Assembly (NCBI GenBank): GCA_016702415.1
Contig: JADJEA010000029.1
Location: forward strand, 124,001 to 188,000
Length of the DNA: 64,000 bases
Reading direction: 5' to 3'
Source: Nostocoides sp.
GTDB taxonomy: Bacteria; Actinomycetota; Actinomycetes; Actinomycetales; Dermatophilaceae
A model generated the notes under the pieces. The model saw only the letters and a list, made by a program, of their open reading frames with translations, did no database searches and was not told the DNA's origin. This document shows positions 24,936-32,997 of this stretch, piece by piece. Every line of letters begins with the position of its first letter. The first letter of the stretch is position 1. The position numbers were made by a program, and so were the translations under genes.

Positions 24936-27505
24936 TGACGACCGCCACCCCGGCCGACCCGACGGAGGGTTCGCTCGTCAACGAAGCGCGACGTCACGCG
25001 CTGCTCGATCGCGATGCCGCGTCCACGGATGACCAGTCAGCGGCCCAGCCTCCCCCGTCACTCCAGCCGCACGAGGCGGTCTGGCCGGCGTGGAGTCTGG
25101 AGCGACCGGAGGATCTGGCGCGGTATCTCCGACGGGACGTCTTCCAATCTCGCGTCCACCTGCCCGAATGGGGCGCAGGCGACAACCTGTCACGCGCCAA
25201 GGCGGTGTATGACGCGATCAAGCGCGGCGGGAAGGATGACCCACCCATCCGGTATGCCTTCGAGCGCGACGTCCTGATCGACGGAGCGCAGGTCATCCGC
25301 ACCCCTATGGAGGTTCTCGCCTACCCCCGCAACGGAACCTGCCTCGACCTGGCGTTGGTGCTCGCCGCCGGTATGCAGTTCGCCGGCCTCCCGGTGTCCG
25401 TGCTGCTTGTCGAATCCGGGTCGGGGATGGAGCGGCACGCCCTGGTCGCCGTACGCGTCGATGCTGCCGAGTCCGACTGGTGGCCCACCTCATCGGCCGA
25501 CACGGTGGTGTGGCCCGCTCCCCCGCCCCGCTTCCTGCGTGCCGTGGATGATGATCCAGAAGGTCCGGGGCGCATCCGGGTGATCGACCCCAATGGGCTC
25601 GCCGTCGATCTCGACACCAGCCCCGTGGTTGGGCTGGACACCGACTTCGCCGCAGCGGTGGCGTCTGGGGCGGAATACGTGCGCACCTGGGCCTGGCGCC
25701 TCGGCCTCGTGCCGGGAGCGACGGTGACCCCGTTCCGGCCGGCGGATGCGCCCGAGAGCAATCCCCTGGCAGCGCTGTTCAACACGAGCCAGGCATCGTT
25801 GACACCGCTGCAGTTCCTCCGGCCCGAGTACCGGTCGGTGCCCTTCCGGCGGCGCGCAGAAGAGACGATTCTGGAGAGCCTGGCGGAAGCCGCGCTGGAG
25901 TCGGGGAGCACCCAGATCGTCGTCGTGCATGGCCTGGGCGGATCCGGCAAGACCCGCCTGGCGCTCCAGGTCGCCGACACGCTCGCCAAGCAAGGCTGGT
26001 ATGCCGGGAGCCTCCCCAAGGGTGCCGCCGGGGTGGAGTGGCTGGCCCAGGTCGTCACCCCCCTGTGCGTGGTCGTCGATTATGCAGAGGGACGCGTCGG
26101 CGGCCCCAATACGCCGAGCGACCTACGCCAGCTCCTCCGCGCGCTAAGAGCGAGGCGGCCGGGACTGCCCACCGTGTTGATCCTGACCGCGCGGCAACTC
26201 ACGGGTGGTTGGCGCGAAGAGCTAACAAATGTCTTGACGGACTATCGGTCCGTGTTCGGCGTCCGAGAGCTCGCTCTCCCGGCGGCGCACACGCAGAGCA
26301 GAGACATCTATCGCTCGGCGTATGTGGTCGCGCGCGAGGCACGGCTCGCCACCGGCGATTCCGTCGGGCCGGCCGAACCAAGCTCCACGCCGATCGCCGG
26401 ACCTCGGTGGACGACGCTCGACTTCGTGCTGCTCGGCTGGCTGGCGGCAGCGACCGAGGGAACGCTGCCGCAAAGCAAGAGCAGCCTGTATGACACCGCG
26501 CTGGAGCACGAGGGCAACTATTGGGCCGGGGAATACCGGAATGTGCGCGGCGATGGCGGCCGTACGCCTCGGAAGCCGCCTCGCGACCGGCTGCTTCTGG
26601 CGGGGGCCGCCACGACGCTCGTCCAGGCCGGAGAGGACGATGTCGACGCCACGCTGGCGCATCTCCCCGTCCTCGAAAGCAACGCTGACGAGCGCGATGC
26701 AACCGGCCAGGTCCTCATCCAGTGCGTGGGCGGCGGGGAGTCCGTTGCCGTGCGCCCCGACCCGGTCGGTGACCATCTCGTCCTCACCCGGCTGGGCACG
26801 GCCAAACGGTCGAAGCTCCTCAAGCTGCTGACGACGAGGAAGCGGGACTGGACTCGGGCGCTCACCACGCTGAACCGGGCCGGGCAGAACGACTTCGAGG
26901 CTGCGGTCACCGCGATCACGAGCCTCCTCACGGCGCGAAAGAAGCGCTGGCCGATCGCCCTCGACCTGGCCCTCACGCAAGGCGGGCCCACGCTGGCAGT
27001 CCTCGAACGCGATGTTCGCAGTGACTCCCCGTCGCTGCCGTTGGCTGCCGTGTCGGACGCGATCCCGCTCACGGAGTTCCTCTCCACGCCGCTCGGCGCC
27101 CTGGTGGACGAGGCACGGCTGCGGCAATTGCGGTCGAAAGCCGCTGCAGTCCCGGCGCAGGCAGGGGCCGACGACTCCGGCAGCGATTCCGATCTCGGTG
27201 CCGGGCCGAAGGACGAGGCCGAGCTGTTGGAGCGGCTGATGCACCGCCGGCGCCTGCTCGGGGACCGGACCGGGGCCCTGGCCGCCATCGAGGAGGCCGT
27301 CACCCTGCGCCGGGCACTGGCCCAGGCCGCCCCCGCCGTCCACACCCCCGACCTCGCGATGTCTCTGAACAACCTCTCCGTCCAGCGGTGCGAGAACGGC
27401 GACCGCCCCGGGGCCCTGGCCGCCATCGAGGAGGCCGTCACCCTGTACCGGGCACTGGCCCAGGCCGCCCCCGCCGTCTACACCCCGACCTCGCGATGTC
27501 GCTGA
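24935..27505 (+). CDS. transglutaminase-like/STAND NTPase/TPR protein, 5' part of a frameshifted gene
   Basis: Starts at ATG 24935, overlapping the hydrolase stop. Residues about 85-265 resemble a transglutaminase-like cysteine peptidase: Cys136 in NGTCLDLALVLAAGM, His168 in MERHALVAVRV, Asp218 in VIDPNGLAVDL. Residues 295-700 form a STAND-type ATPase with Walker A GLGGSGKT (333-340) and Walker B LCVVVDYAEG, followed by an all-helical region. From about 27250 a 46-residue TPR-like repeat begins. The frame is lost at about 27480, where a C run is one base short, and the same frame returns after about 28710. The full gene would run to 29887 or, with one more C-run shift at about 29630, to 30423. 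It resembles NLR-like bacterial conflict proteins: sensor repeats, NTPase switch and a peptidase effector. Confidence 0.75.
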   Translation: MTTATPADPTEGSLVNEARRHALLDRDAASTDDQSAAQPPPSLQPHEAVWPAWSLERPEDLARYLRRDVFQSRVHLPEWGAGDNLSRAKAVYDAIKRGGKDDPPIRYAFERDVLIDGAQVIRTPMEVLAYPRNGTCLDLALVLAAGMQFAGLPVSVLLVESGSGMERHALVAVRVDAAESDWWPTSSADTVVWPAPPPRFLRAVDDDPEGPGRIRVIDPNGLAVDLDTSPVVGLDTDFAAAVASGAEYVRTWAWRLGLVPGATVTPFRPADAPESNPLAALFNTSQASLTPLQFLRPEYRSVPFRRRAEETILESLAEAALESGSTQIVVVHGLGGSGKTRLALQVADTLAKQGWYAGSLPKGAAGVEWLAQVVTPLCVVVDYAEGRVGGPNTPSDLRQLLRALRARRPGLPTVLILTARQLTGGWREELTNVLTDYRSVFGVRELALPAAHTQSRDIYRSAYVVAREARLATGDSVGPAEPSSTPIAGPRWTTLDFVLLGWLAAATEGTLPQSKSSLYDTALEHEGNYWAGEYRNVRGDGGRTPRKPPRDRLLLAGAATTLVQAGEDDVDATLAHLPVLESNADERDATGQVLIQCVGGGESVAVRPDPVGDHLVLTRLGTAKRSKLLKLLTTRKRDWTRALTTLNRAGQNDFEAAVTAITSLLTARKKRWPIALDLALTQGGPTLAVLERDVRSDSPSLPLAAVSDAIPLTEFLSTPLGALVDEARLRQLRSKAAAVPAQAGADDSGSDSDLGAGPKDEAELLERLMHRRRLLGDRTGALAAIEEAVTLRRALAQAAPAVHTPDLAMSLNNLSVQRCENGDRPGALAAIEEAVTLYRALAQAAPAVYTPTSRCR

Positions 27506-29315
27506 ACAACCTCTCCAACCGGCGGTCCGAGAACGGCGACCGCCCCGGGGCCCTGGCCGCCATCGAGGAGGCCGTCACCCTGTACCGGGAACTGGCCCAG
27601 GCCGCCCCGGCCGTCTACACCGCCGACCTCGCGATGTCGCTGAACAACCTCTCCAACCGCCGGTCCGGCACTGGCGACCCGGCGGGGGCCCTGGCCGCCA
27701 TCGAGGAAGCCGTCACCCTGTACCGGGAACTGGCCGCTACCGCCCCGGCCGTCTACACCCCGACCTCGCGATGTCGCTGAACAACCTCCAACCGGCGGTC
27801 CGAGAACGGCGACCGCCCCGGGGCCCTGGCCGCCATCGAGGAGGCCGTCACCCTGTACCGGGCACTGGCCCAGGCCGCCCCGCCGTCTACACCCCCGACC
27901 TCGCGATGTCGCTGAACAACCTCGCCAACCGGCGGTCCGAGAACGGCGACCGCCCCGGGGCCCTGGCCGCCATCGAGGAGGCCGTCACCCCTGCGCCGGG
28001 CACTGGCCCAGGCCGCCCCGCCGTCTACACCCCCGACCTCGCGATGTCGCTGAACAACCTCGCCAACCGGCGGTCCGAGAACGGCGACCGCCCCGGGGCC
28101 CTGGCCGCCATCGAGGAGGCCGTCACCCTGTACCGGGCGCTCGCCGAGGCGGCCCCCGCCGTCTACACCCCGACCTCGCGATGTCGCTGAACAACCTCTC
28201 CAACCGGCGGTCCGGAGAACGGCGACCGCCCGGGGGCCCTGGCCGCCATCGAGGAAGCCGTCACCCTGTACCGGGCACTGGCCCAGGCCGCCCCCGCCGT
28301 CTACACCCCCAACCTCGCGATGTCGCTGAACGTCCTCTCCGTCCGGCGGTCCGAGAACGGCGACCGCCCCGGGGCCCTGGCCGCCATCGAGGAGGCCGTC
28401 ACCCTGCGCCGGGCACTGGCCCAGGCCGCCCCCGCCGTCTACACCCCCGACCTCGCGATGTCGCTGAACAACCTCTCCGTCCAGCGGTCCGAGAACGGCG
28501 ACCGCCCCGGGGCCCTGGCCGCCATCGAGGAGGCCGTCACCCTGTACCGGGCACTGGCCCAGGCCGCCCCCGCCGTCTACACCCCCAACCTCGCGATGTC
28601 GCTGAACAACCTCTCCAACCGGCGGTCCGAGAACGGCGACCGCCCCGGGGCCCTGGCCGCCATCGAGGAAGCCGTCACCCTGTACCGGCCACTGGCCCAG
28701 GCCGCCCCGCCGTCTACACCCCCGACCTCGCGATGTCGCTGAACAACCTCTCCGTCCAGCGGTCCGAGAACGGCGACCGCCCCGAGGCCCTGGCCGCCAT
28801 CGAGGAGGCCGCCACCCTGCGCCCTGCACTGGCCCAGGCCGCCCCCGCCGTCTACACCCCCAACCTCGCGATGTCGCTGAACAACCTCTCCAACCGGCGG
28901 TCCGAGAACGGCGACCGCCCCGGGGCCCTGGCCGCCATCGAGGAGGCCGTCACCCTGTACCGGGCACTGGCCCAGGCCGCCCCCGCCGTCTACACCCCCG
29001 ACCTCGCGATGTCGCTGAACAACCTCTCCGTCCGGCGGTCCGAGAACGGCGACCGCCCCGGGGCCCTGGCCGCCATCGAGGAGGCCGTCACCCTGTACCG
29101 GGCACTGGCCCAGGCCGCCCCCGCCGTCTACACCCCCAACCTCGCGATGTCGCTGAACAACCTCTCCGTCCAGCGGTCCGAGAACGGCGACCGCCCCGGG
29201 GCCCTGGCCGCCATCGAGGAGGCCGTCACCCTGTACCGGGCACTGGCCCAGGCCGCCCCCGCCGTCTACACCCCCGACCTCGCGATGTCGCTGAACAACC
29301 TCTCCAACCGGTTGC
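27253..29315 (+). repeat. fifteen 138-bp TPR-coding tandem repeats
   Basis: The marker GGCCCTGGCCGCCATCGAGG recurs 15 times (first C run at 27276, 27414, 27551, 27689, 27824, 27961, 28099, 28237, 28375, 28513, 28651, 28788, 28926, 29064, 29202). Most intervals are exactly 138 bp (46 codons); exceptions are 137, 135, 137 and 137. Net loss is 6 bases, so the reading frame at the end equals that at the start. Units are nearly identical at the DNA level, with small alternations (SVQ/SNR/ANR; LYR/LRR; PD/PN). Confidence 0.92.
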
Positions 29316-29887
29316 GCGAGGGCGGGGCGAGCGAGGAGGACAGCATCCGGCCGTGGACCACCGCCATGGCGGAGCTGCCTCATATCGCTGCCGCCGAGCT
29401 GCGCTTGGCCCTGGCCCGGCGGCTCGGGGCGAGGCAGCCTGACCAAGGCACCAGCTTGCTCAGTGCGGCAGCCGCCGCAGCGGATTCGGTCGACGTCGCG
29501 ACTGCTGACCGAGGCACGCGCCTGGTTGCCCTGCGCCTGCGCCGGGAACTGCGCGGCTACGTCCAGCAGGACGGCTCAGAGCTGTCGGTGGCCGACCGCG
29601 AGGCCCTCCCGGCGTGGGCAACGTTGCCTCTTCCCGAGGCCTCTTTGAGGCGCTGTCCACCATCGGCGCGCAATCCGGAGCGCAGGCCTACGTCGACGTG
29701 CTGGACCACCACCCAGGCGTGGTTCTCGATCCAGCGCTGGCCCAACAACTGGCGGCCGTCACCACGCTCATGCCGGAAGCGAGCCAGGACGCGGACGCGA
29801 TGCGGGCACTCGCGGCGCAGGTCCAGTCCAACGGCCTCGATGTCGTGCGGGAGGGCTATGCCGACCTGCTGCAGCGCCTCGATCTGA
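28181..29887 (+). CDS. distal part of the STAND/TPR protein, same frame as the 5' part
   Basis: Only the section from about 28710 to 29630 is in the authentic repeat frame: clean AVYTPDLAMSLNNLS units followed by a capping region (LREGGASEEDSIRPWTTAMAELPHIAAAELRLALARRLG in several helices). From 28181 to about 28700 the frame reads Arg/Pro-rich nonsense because upstream indels displace it. After about 29630 it becomes nonsense again and the authentic continuation lies in the frame of the next entry. ATG 28181 is therefore not a real start. Confidence 0.5.
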   Translation: MSLNNLSNRRSGERRPPGGPGRHRGSRHPVPGTGPGRPRRLHPQPRDVAERPLRPAVRERRPPRGPGRHRGGRHPAPGTGPGRPRRLHPRPRDVAEQPLRPAVRERRPPRGPGRHRGGRHPVPGTGPGRPRRLHPQPRDVAEQPLQPAVRERRPPRGPGRHRGSRHPVPATGPGRPAVYTPDLAMSLNNLSVQRSENGDRPEALAAIEEAATLRPALAQAAPAVYTPNLAMSLNNLSNRRSENGDRPGALAAIEEAVTLYRALAQAAPAVYTPDLAMSLNNLSVRRSENGDRPGALAAIEEAVTLYRALAQAAPAVYTPNLAMSLNNLSVQRSENGDRPGALAAIEEAVTLYRALAQAAPAVYTPDLAMSLNNLSNRLREGGASEEDSIRPWTTAMAELPHIAAAELRLALARRLGARQPDQGTSLLSAAAAAADSVDVATADRGTRLVALRLRRELRGYVQQDGSELSVADREALPAWATLPLPEASLRRCPPSARNPERRPTSTCWTTTQAWFSIQRWPNNWRPSPRSCRKRARTRTRCGHSRRRSSPTASMSCGRAMPTCCSASI

Positions 29888-30423
29888 TCCGGTCCTGGAT
29901 CGCCACCGAGACCTCGGCGGCGTCGAAGGCCTTCCTCGCCGACCATGAGGCCGACCTGACCGATCGGTGGACCCGCGACATCCTCGTCGGGTCTGATCAA
30001 GAGGTCGCCCGGCAACACCTCGCGATCCTGGATCTGACGAATGACCTGGGGGTCGACGCGGCATACGCCATCGTCACCGATGTCGACGCGGCCGAAGACG
30101 CCGCATACCGGGCCATCGACACCGGATCGGTGCTGCCACAGACGGGGGACGACGCAAGCGACAGACCCAGCCACCTCGCGGCCATCCTGACCGCCTCTCC
30201 CCTCCTGCGATCCGGCAGGCCGAGCGCGGCCCTGGCCGTCGTCGTCGACAGCCTGGTGCGCGGCGAGCGGGAGGGGGCACAGGCAGTCCTGGACCAACTC
30301 GCCGCCGACACCCTCACGACCCGGGAGGTCGCGGCGATTCATCTCAAGCGCCTCCAGAGCGCCCGCCCCGAGATCACCGGGGTCACGGAGGCCCGCGCGC
30401 GGCTAGAGAGGGACAAGGCCTGA
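29614..30423 (+). CDS. C-terminal segment of the STAND/TPR protein
   Basis: A 269-residue, well-formed helical protein segment starting, as an independent frame, at GTG 29614. Upstream LPAWATLPLP flows into RGLFEALSTIGAQSGAQ if one C is added to the short run in CTTCCCGAGG at about 29632, so this is most simply the C-terminus of the same protein. It is Ala/Asp/Leu-rich with long helices (DVVREGYADLLQRLDLIRSW; DQEVARQHLAILDLTNDLG). No domain is recognised. The gene ends 30 bp before the molybdopterin oxidoreductase. Confidence 0.55.
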   Translation: MGNVASSRGLFEALSTIGAQSGAQAYVDVLDHHPGVVLDPALAQQLAAVTTLMPEASQDADAMRALAAQVQSNGLDVVREGYADLLQRLDLIRSWIATETSAASKAFLADHEADLTDRWTRDILVGSDQEVARQHLAILDLTNDLGVDAAYAIVTDVDAAEDAAYRAIDTGSVLPQTGDDASDRPSHLAAILTASPLLRSGRPSAALAVVVDSLVRGEREGAQAVLDQLAADTLTTREVAAIHLKRLQSARPEITGVTEARARLERDKA

Positions 30424-30453
30424 GCAAGTCGGCTCTCTGCGAGACTGACGACC

Positions 30454-32640
30454 ATGGCCGAGGAGACGCGCTACATCACCTGTGTCCTGTGTGAGGCGAG
30501 TTGCGGACTGGAGGTCGTTGTCGACGGGCCGCAGATCCGCTCGATGCGCGGTCACGCGGCCGATCCCCTCTCGCGGGGGCATATCTGCCCTAAGGCGATC
30601 GCGCTCCAGGATCTCCACACCGACCCCGACCGGCTGCGGACGCCGGTCCGTCGCGTCGGGCCGCCCGGGGAGGAGGCGACGTGGGAGCCAATCTCGTGGG
30701 AGGAGGCGGTCGACCTGGTCGCGGCGCGGCTCGTCGCCATCCAGACCGAGTTCGGCCGGGACGCGGTGGGGGTCTACCTCGGCAACCCCAATGTCCACAG
30801 CCTCGGCGCGCTGACCCATGGCGTCAACCTCGTGCGAACCATCAAGTCCCGCAACAGTTTCAGCGCCACATCGCTCGATCAGCTCCCCCACCAACTGACC
30901 GCGTGGGCGCTCTATGGCCACCAGTTCCTCCTCCCCGTGCCCGATATCGATCGCACCGACCTGCTCGTCCTGGTGGGCACCAACCCGATGGCCTCCAACG
31001 GCTCGATGATGACCGTCCCCGACTTCCCGGGGCGGCGTCGCGAGCTGAAGGCTCGGGGTGGGCGCCTCGTCGTCGTCGACCCCCGGCGCACCGAGACCGC
31101 CCGTATCGCCGACACCTATCTGCCCATCCGCCCCGGCACCGACGCCTACGTCCTCCTGGCGATCGTCAACGTCCTCCTCACCGAGGATCTGGCCACCCCC
31201 GCCCTCTACGTCGACCGCGTCGCGGCCGTGGAGGAGGCCGTCGCGGCGTTCACCCCGCAACGGGCGGAGGAGGTCAGCGGCATACCCGCGGAGGCGATCG
31301 TCACTCTCGCACGCGATCTCGCCGCCGCCCCCAGCGCGGCCGTGCATGCGCGGATGGGTGCGTCGACGCAGGCATACGGCGTCATCGCGCAGTGGGCCGC
31401 CCAGGCGATCAACATCCTCACCGGCAACCTCGACCGCCCCGGCGGGACGATGTTCACCAGCCCGGCCGTCGACGTCGTCGGCAAGGGACTCATGGGTACC
31501 GGCCACCTCGGCGCCTGGCGCTCCCGCGTGCGTGGGCTGCCGGAATTCGGCGGCGAACTTCCGGTTTCCGTTCTCGCCGAGGAGATCACGACCCCCGGCG
31601 AGGGCCAGATCCGCGCCCTGCTGACCGTCGCCGGCAACCCGGTCTCCTCCTCGCCCGCGGGGCACCGGCTCGCGGACGCGCTGGCAGGGCTCGATTTCAT
31701 GGTCGCCATCGACTTCTATGTCAACGAGACCACGGCGTATGCCGACGTCATCCTCCCCCCGACCGGTCCCCTCGAGCGCGACCACTACGACCTCATCTTC
31801 CACACCCTCGCCGTGCGCAACACAGCGCGCTGGAGCGAGGCCCTGTTTGCCCGGCCGGAGGAGGCCCGCCACGACTGGGAGATCGCCCGCGACCTCGCGC
31901 TGCGCATCCTCGCCCGGCGCGCCGACGCCGAGCATCCCGGCGGGGTCAAGGCCCTCGCCGCCCGCGCGGCCAGCACGGTCAAGGACCTGCCCAAGACGGT
32001 GGAGGCGCAGGCGCGGTTCCGGACGCCGCCGAAGCAACAGCTCGACGTACTCCTGCGCACGGGCGGCCACGGCCTCTCGGTCGGCCGGCTCGCCAAGACC
32101 CCCGGCGGCGTCGACCTCGGCCCGCTCGAACCCCAACTCCCGGGCCGGCTGCGCACCCCCAACCAGCGCATCGACCTCGCCGTCCCCGTCATCCTCGACG
32201 CGATCGCCGCCCTCGACGCCGCACGGGACGAGACGCCCGCCGCCCACCTCCTCCTCATCGGCCGGCGCCACCAGCGCGACAACAACTCGTGGCTGCACAA
32301 CTCGACCCGCCTCACCAAGGGCCGCCCCCGTCACCACTTGCTCATCCACCCCGACGATGCCGTATGCCGCGGCCTCGCCGACGGCGACCGCGTCCGGGTC
32401 ACCTCCCGGGCCGGCTCGGTCGAGATCGAGTGCGCCTTGACCGACGACATGATGCCGGGGGTGGTCAGCCTCCCCCACGGCTACGGCCACAACCGCCCGG
32501 GTGTCCGGTTGCGGGAGGCCACCGCCCTTCCCGGGGTGAGCATGAACGACCTGGCCGACCCTGCGCACACCGAGAGCGTGGGGGCGAACGCGGTGCTGAA
32601 CGGCATACCGGTGACGGTCGATAGCATCAGTGGCGAGTAG
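30454..32640 (+). CDS. molybdopterin oxidoreductase (formate dehydrogenase/nitrate reductase superfamily)
   Basis: A 728-residue bis-MGD enzyme. The N-terminal [4Fe-4S] site is Cys10-x2-Cys13-x3-Cys17-x27-Cys45, followed by Lys47. The molybdopterin domains show YLGNPNVHSLGAL, LLVLVGTNPMASNGSM, LVVVDPRRTETARIAD and, in the C-terminal half, LPPTGPLERDHYDLIF. The C-terminal beta-barrel has LLIGRRHQRDNNSWLHN and GVVSLPHGYGHNRPGV. The likely metal-facing stretch SATSLDQLPHQ has no Cys or Sec, so it is not a classical formate dehydrogenase. No Tat signal; cytoplasmic. Substrate unknown. It is sandwiched between two conflict-type loci without an obvious functional link. Confidence 0.88.
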   Translation: MAEETRYITCVLCEASCGLEVVVDGPQIRSMRGHAADPLSRGHICPKAIALQDLHTDPDRLRTPVRRVGPPGEEATWEPISWEEAVDLVAARLVAIQTEFGRDAVGVYLGNPNVHSLGALTHGVNLVRTIKSRNSFSATSLDQLPHQLTAWALYGHQFLLPVPDIDRTDLLVLVGTNPMASNGSMMTVPDFPGRRRELKARGGRLVVVDPRRTETARIADTYLPIRPGTDAYVLLAIVNVLLTEDLATPALYVDRVAAVEEAVAAFTPQRAEEVSGIPAEAIVTLARDLAAAPSAAVHARMGASTQAYGVIAQWAAQAINILTGNLDRPGGTMFTSPAVDVVGKGLMGTGHLGAWRSRVRGLPEFGGELPVSVLAEEITTPGEGQIRALLTVAGNPVSSSPAGHRLADALAGLDFMVAIDFYVNETTAYADVILPPTGPLERDHYDLIFHTLAVRNTARWSEALFARPEEARHDWEIARDLALRILARRADAEHPGGVKALAARAASTVKDLPKTVEAQARFRTPPKQQLDVLLRTGGHGLSVGRLAKTPGGVDLGPLEPQLPGRLRTPNQRIDLAVPVILDAIAALDAARDETPAAHLLLIGRRHQRDNNSWLHNSTRLTKGRPRHHLLIHPDDAVCRGLADGDRVRVTSRAGSVEIECALTDDMMPGVVSLPHGYGHNRPGVRLREATALPGVSMNDLADPAHTESVGANAVLNGIPVTVDSISGE

Positions 32641-32660
32641 CCCACAGTCGAGGAGGACTC

Positions 32661-32984
32661 ATGGCCGGTTCGTCCCAGCAACTCGTCCAGTTCGGTGACA
32701 CCGACGTCCTCGTCGAGATCCGCGGCGGGGGCGGCCCGACGACGGTGGACGACCGGGGCCCGTTGTCGTTCGAGCCGGCGAAGAAGGCGATTGCGGCCGT
32801 GGTCAGCGAGCTCGGTGACGCCATCCGCCAGGCCAAGCCGCAGGAAGCATCGGTCGAAATCGGCTTCAGCTTCAGCGCCAAGACGGGCAAGCTCACCGCG
32901 CTGATCGTCGAAGGCGGTGCCGAGGCCAATCTCAAAGTGACTCTCACGTGGAAGGCGCCCGAGCACGCGCCGGCGTCCTCCTGA
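32661..32984 (+). CDS. trypsin-co-occurring domain protein (Trypco1, CU044_2847 family)
   Basis: A 107-residue small protein matching the CU044_2847/Trypco1 pattern: VQFGDTDVLVEIR at the N-terminus, SFEPAKKAIAAVVSELGDAI in the middle, then KPQEASVEIGFSFSAKTGKLTALIVEGGAEANLKVTLTW (listed as landmarks). GAGGAGGAC provides a strong ribosome binding site before ATG 32661. The family is named for occurring beside trypsin-like proteases, as here (13 bp before the trypsin/STAND gene). It is thought to be a regulator or substrate of that protease. Confidence 0.9.
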   Translation: MAGSSQQLVQFGDTDVLVEIRGGGGPTTVDDRGPLSFEPAKKAIAAVVSELGDAIRQAKPQEASVEIGFSFSAKTGKLTALIVEGGAEANLKVTLTWKAPEHAPASS

Positions 32985-32997
32985 GGCGTCTTTCGCG

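Noticed and set aside
27253..29315. Possible CRISPR array
   Set aside because: Repeats are 138 bp, contiguous without spacers, and encode TPR units. The 144-bp array at 35130-37080 is rejected for the same reason.
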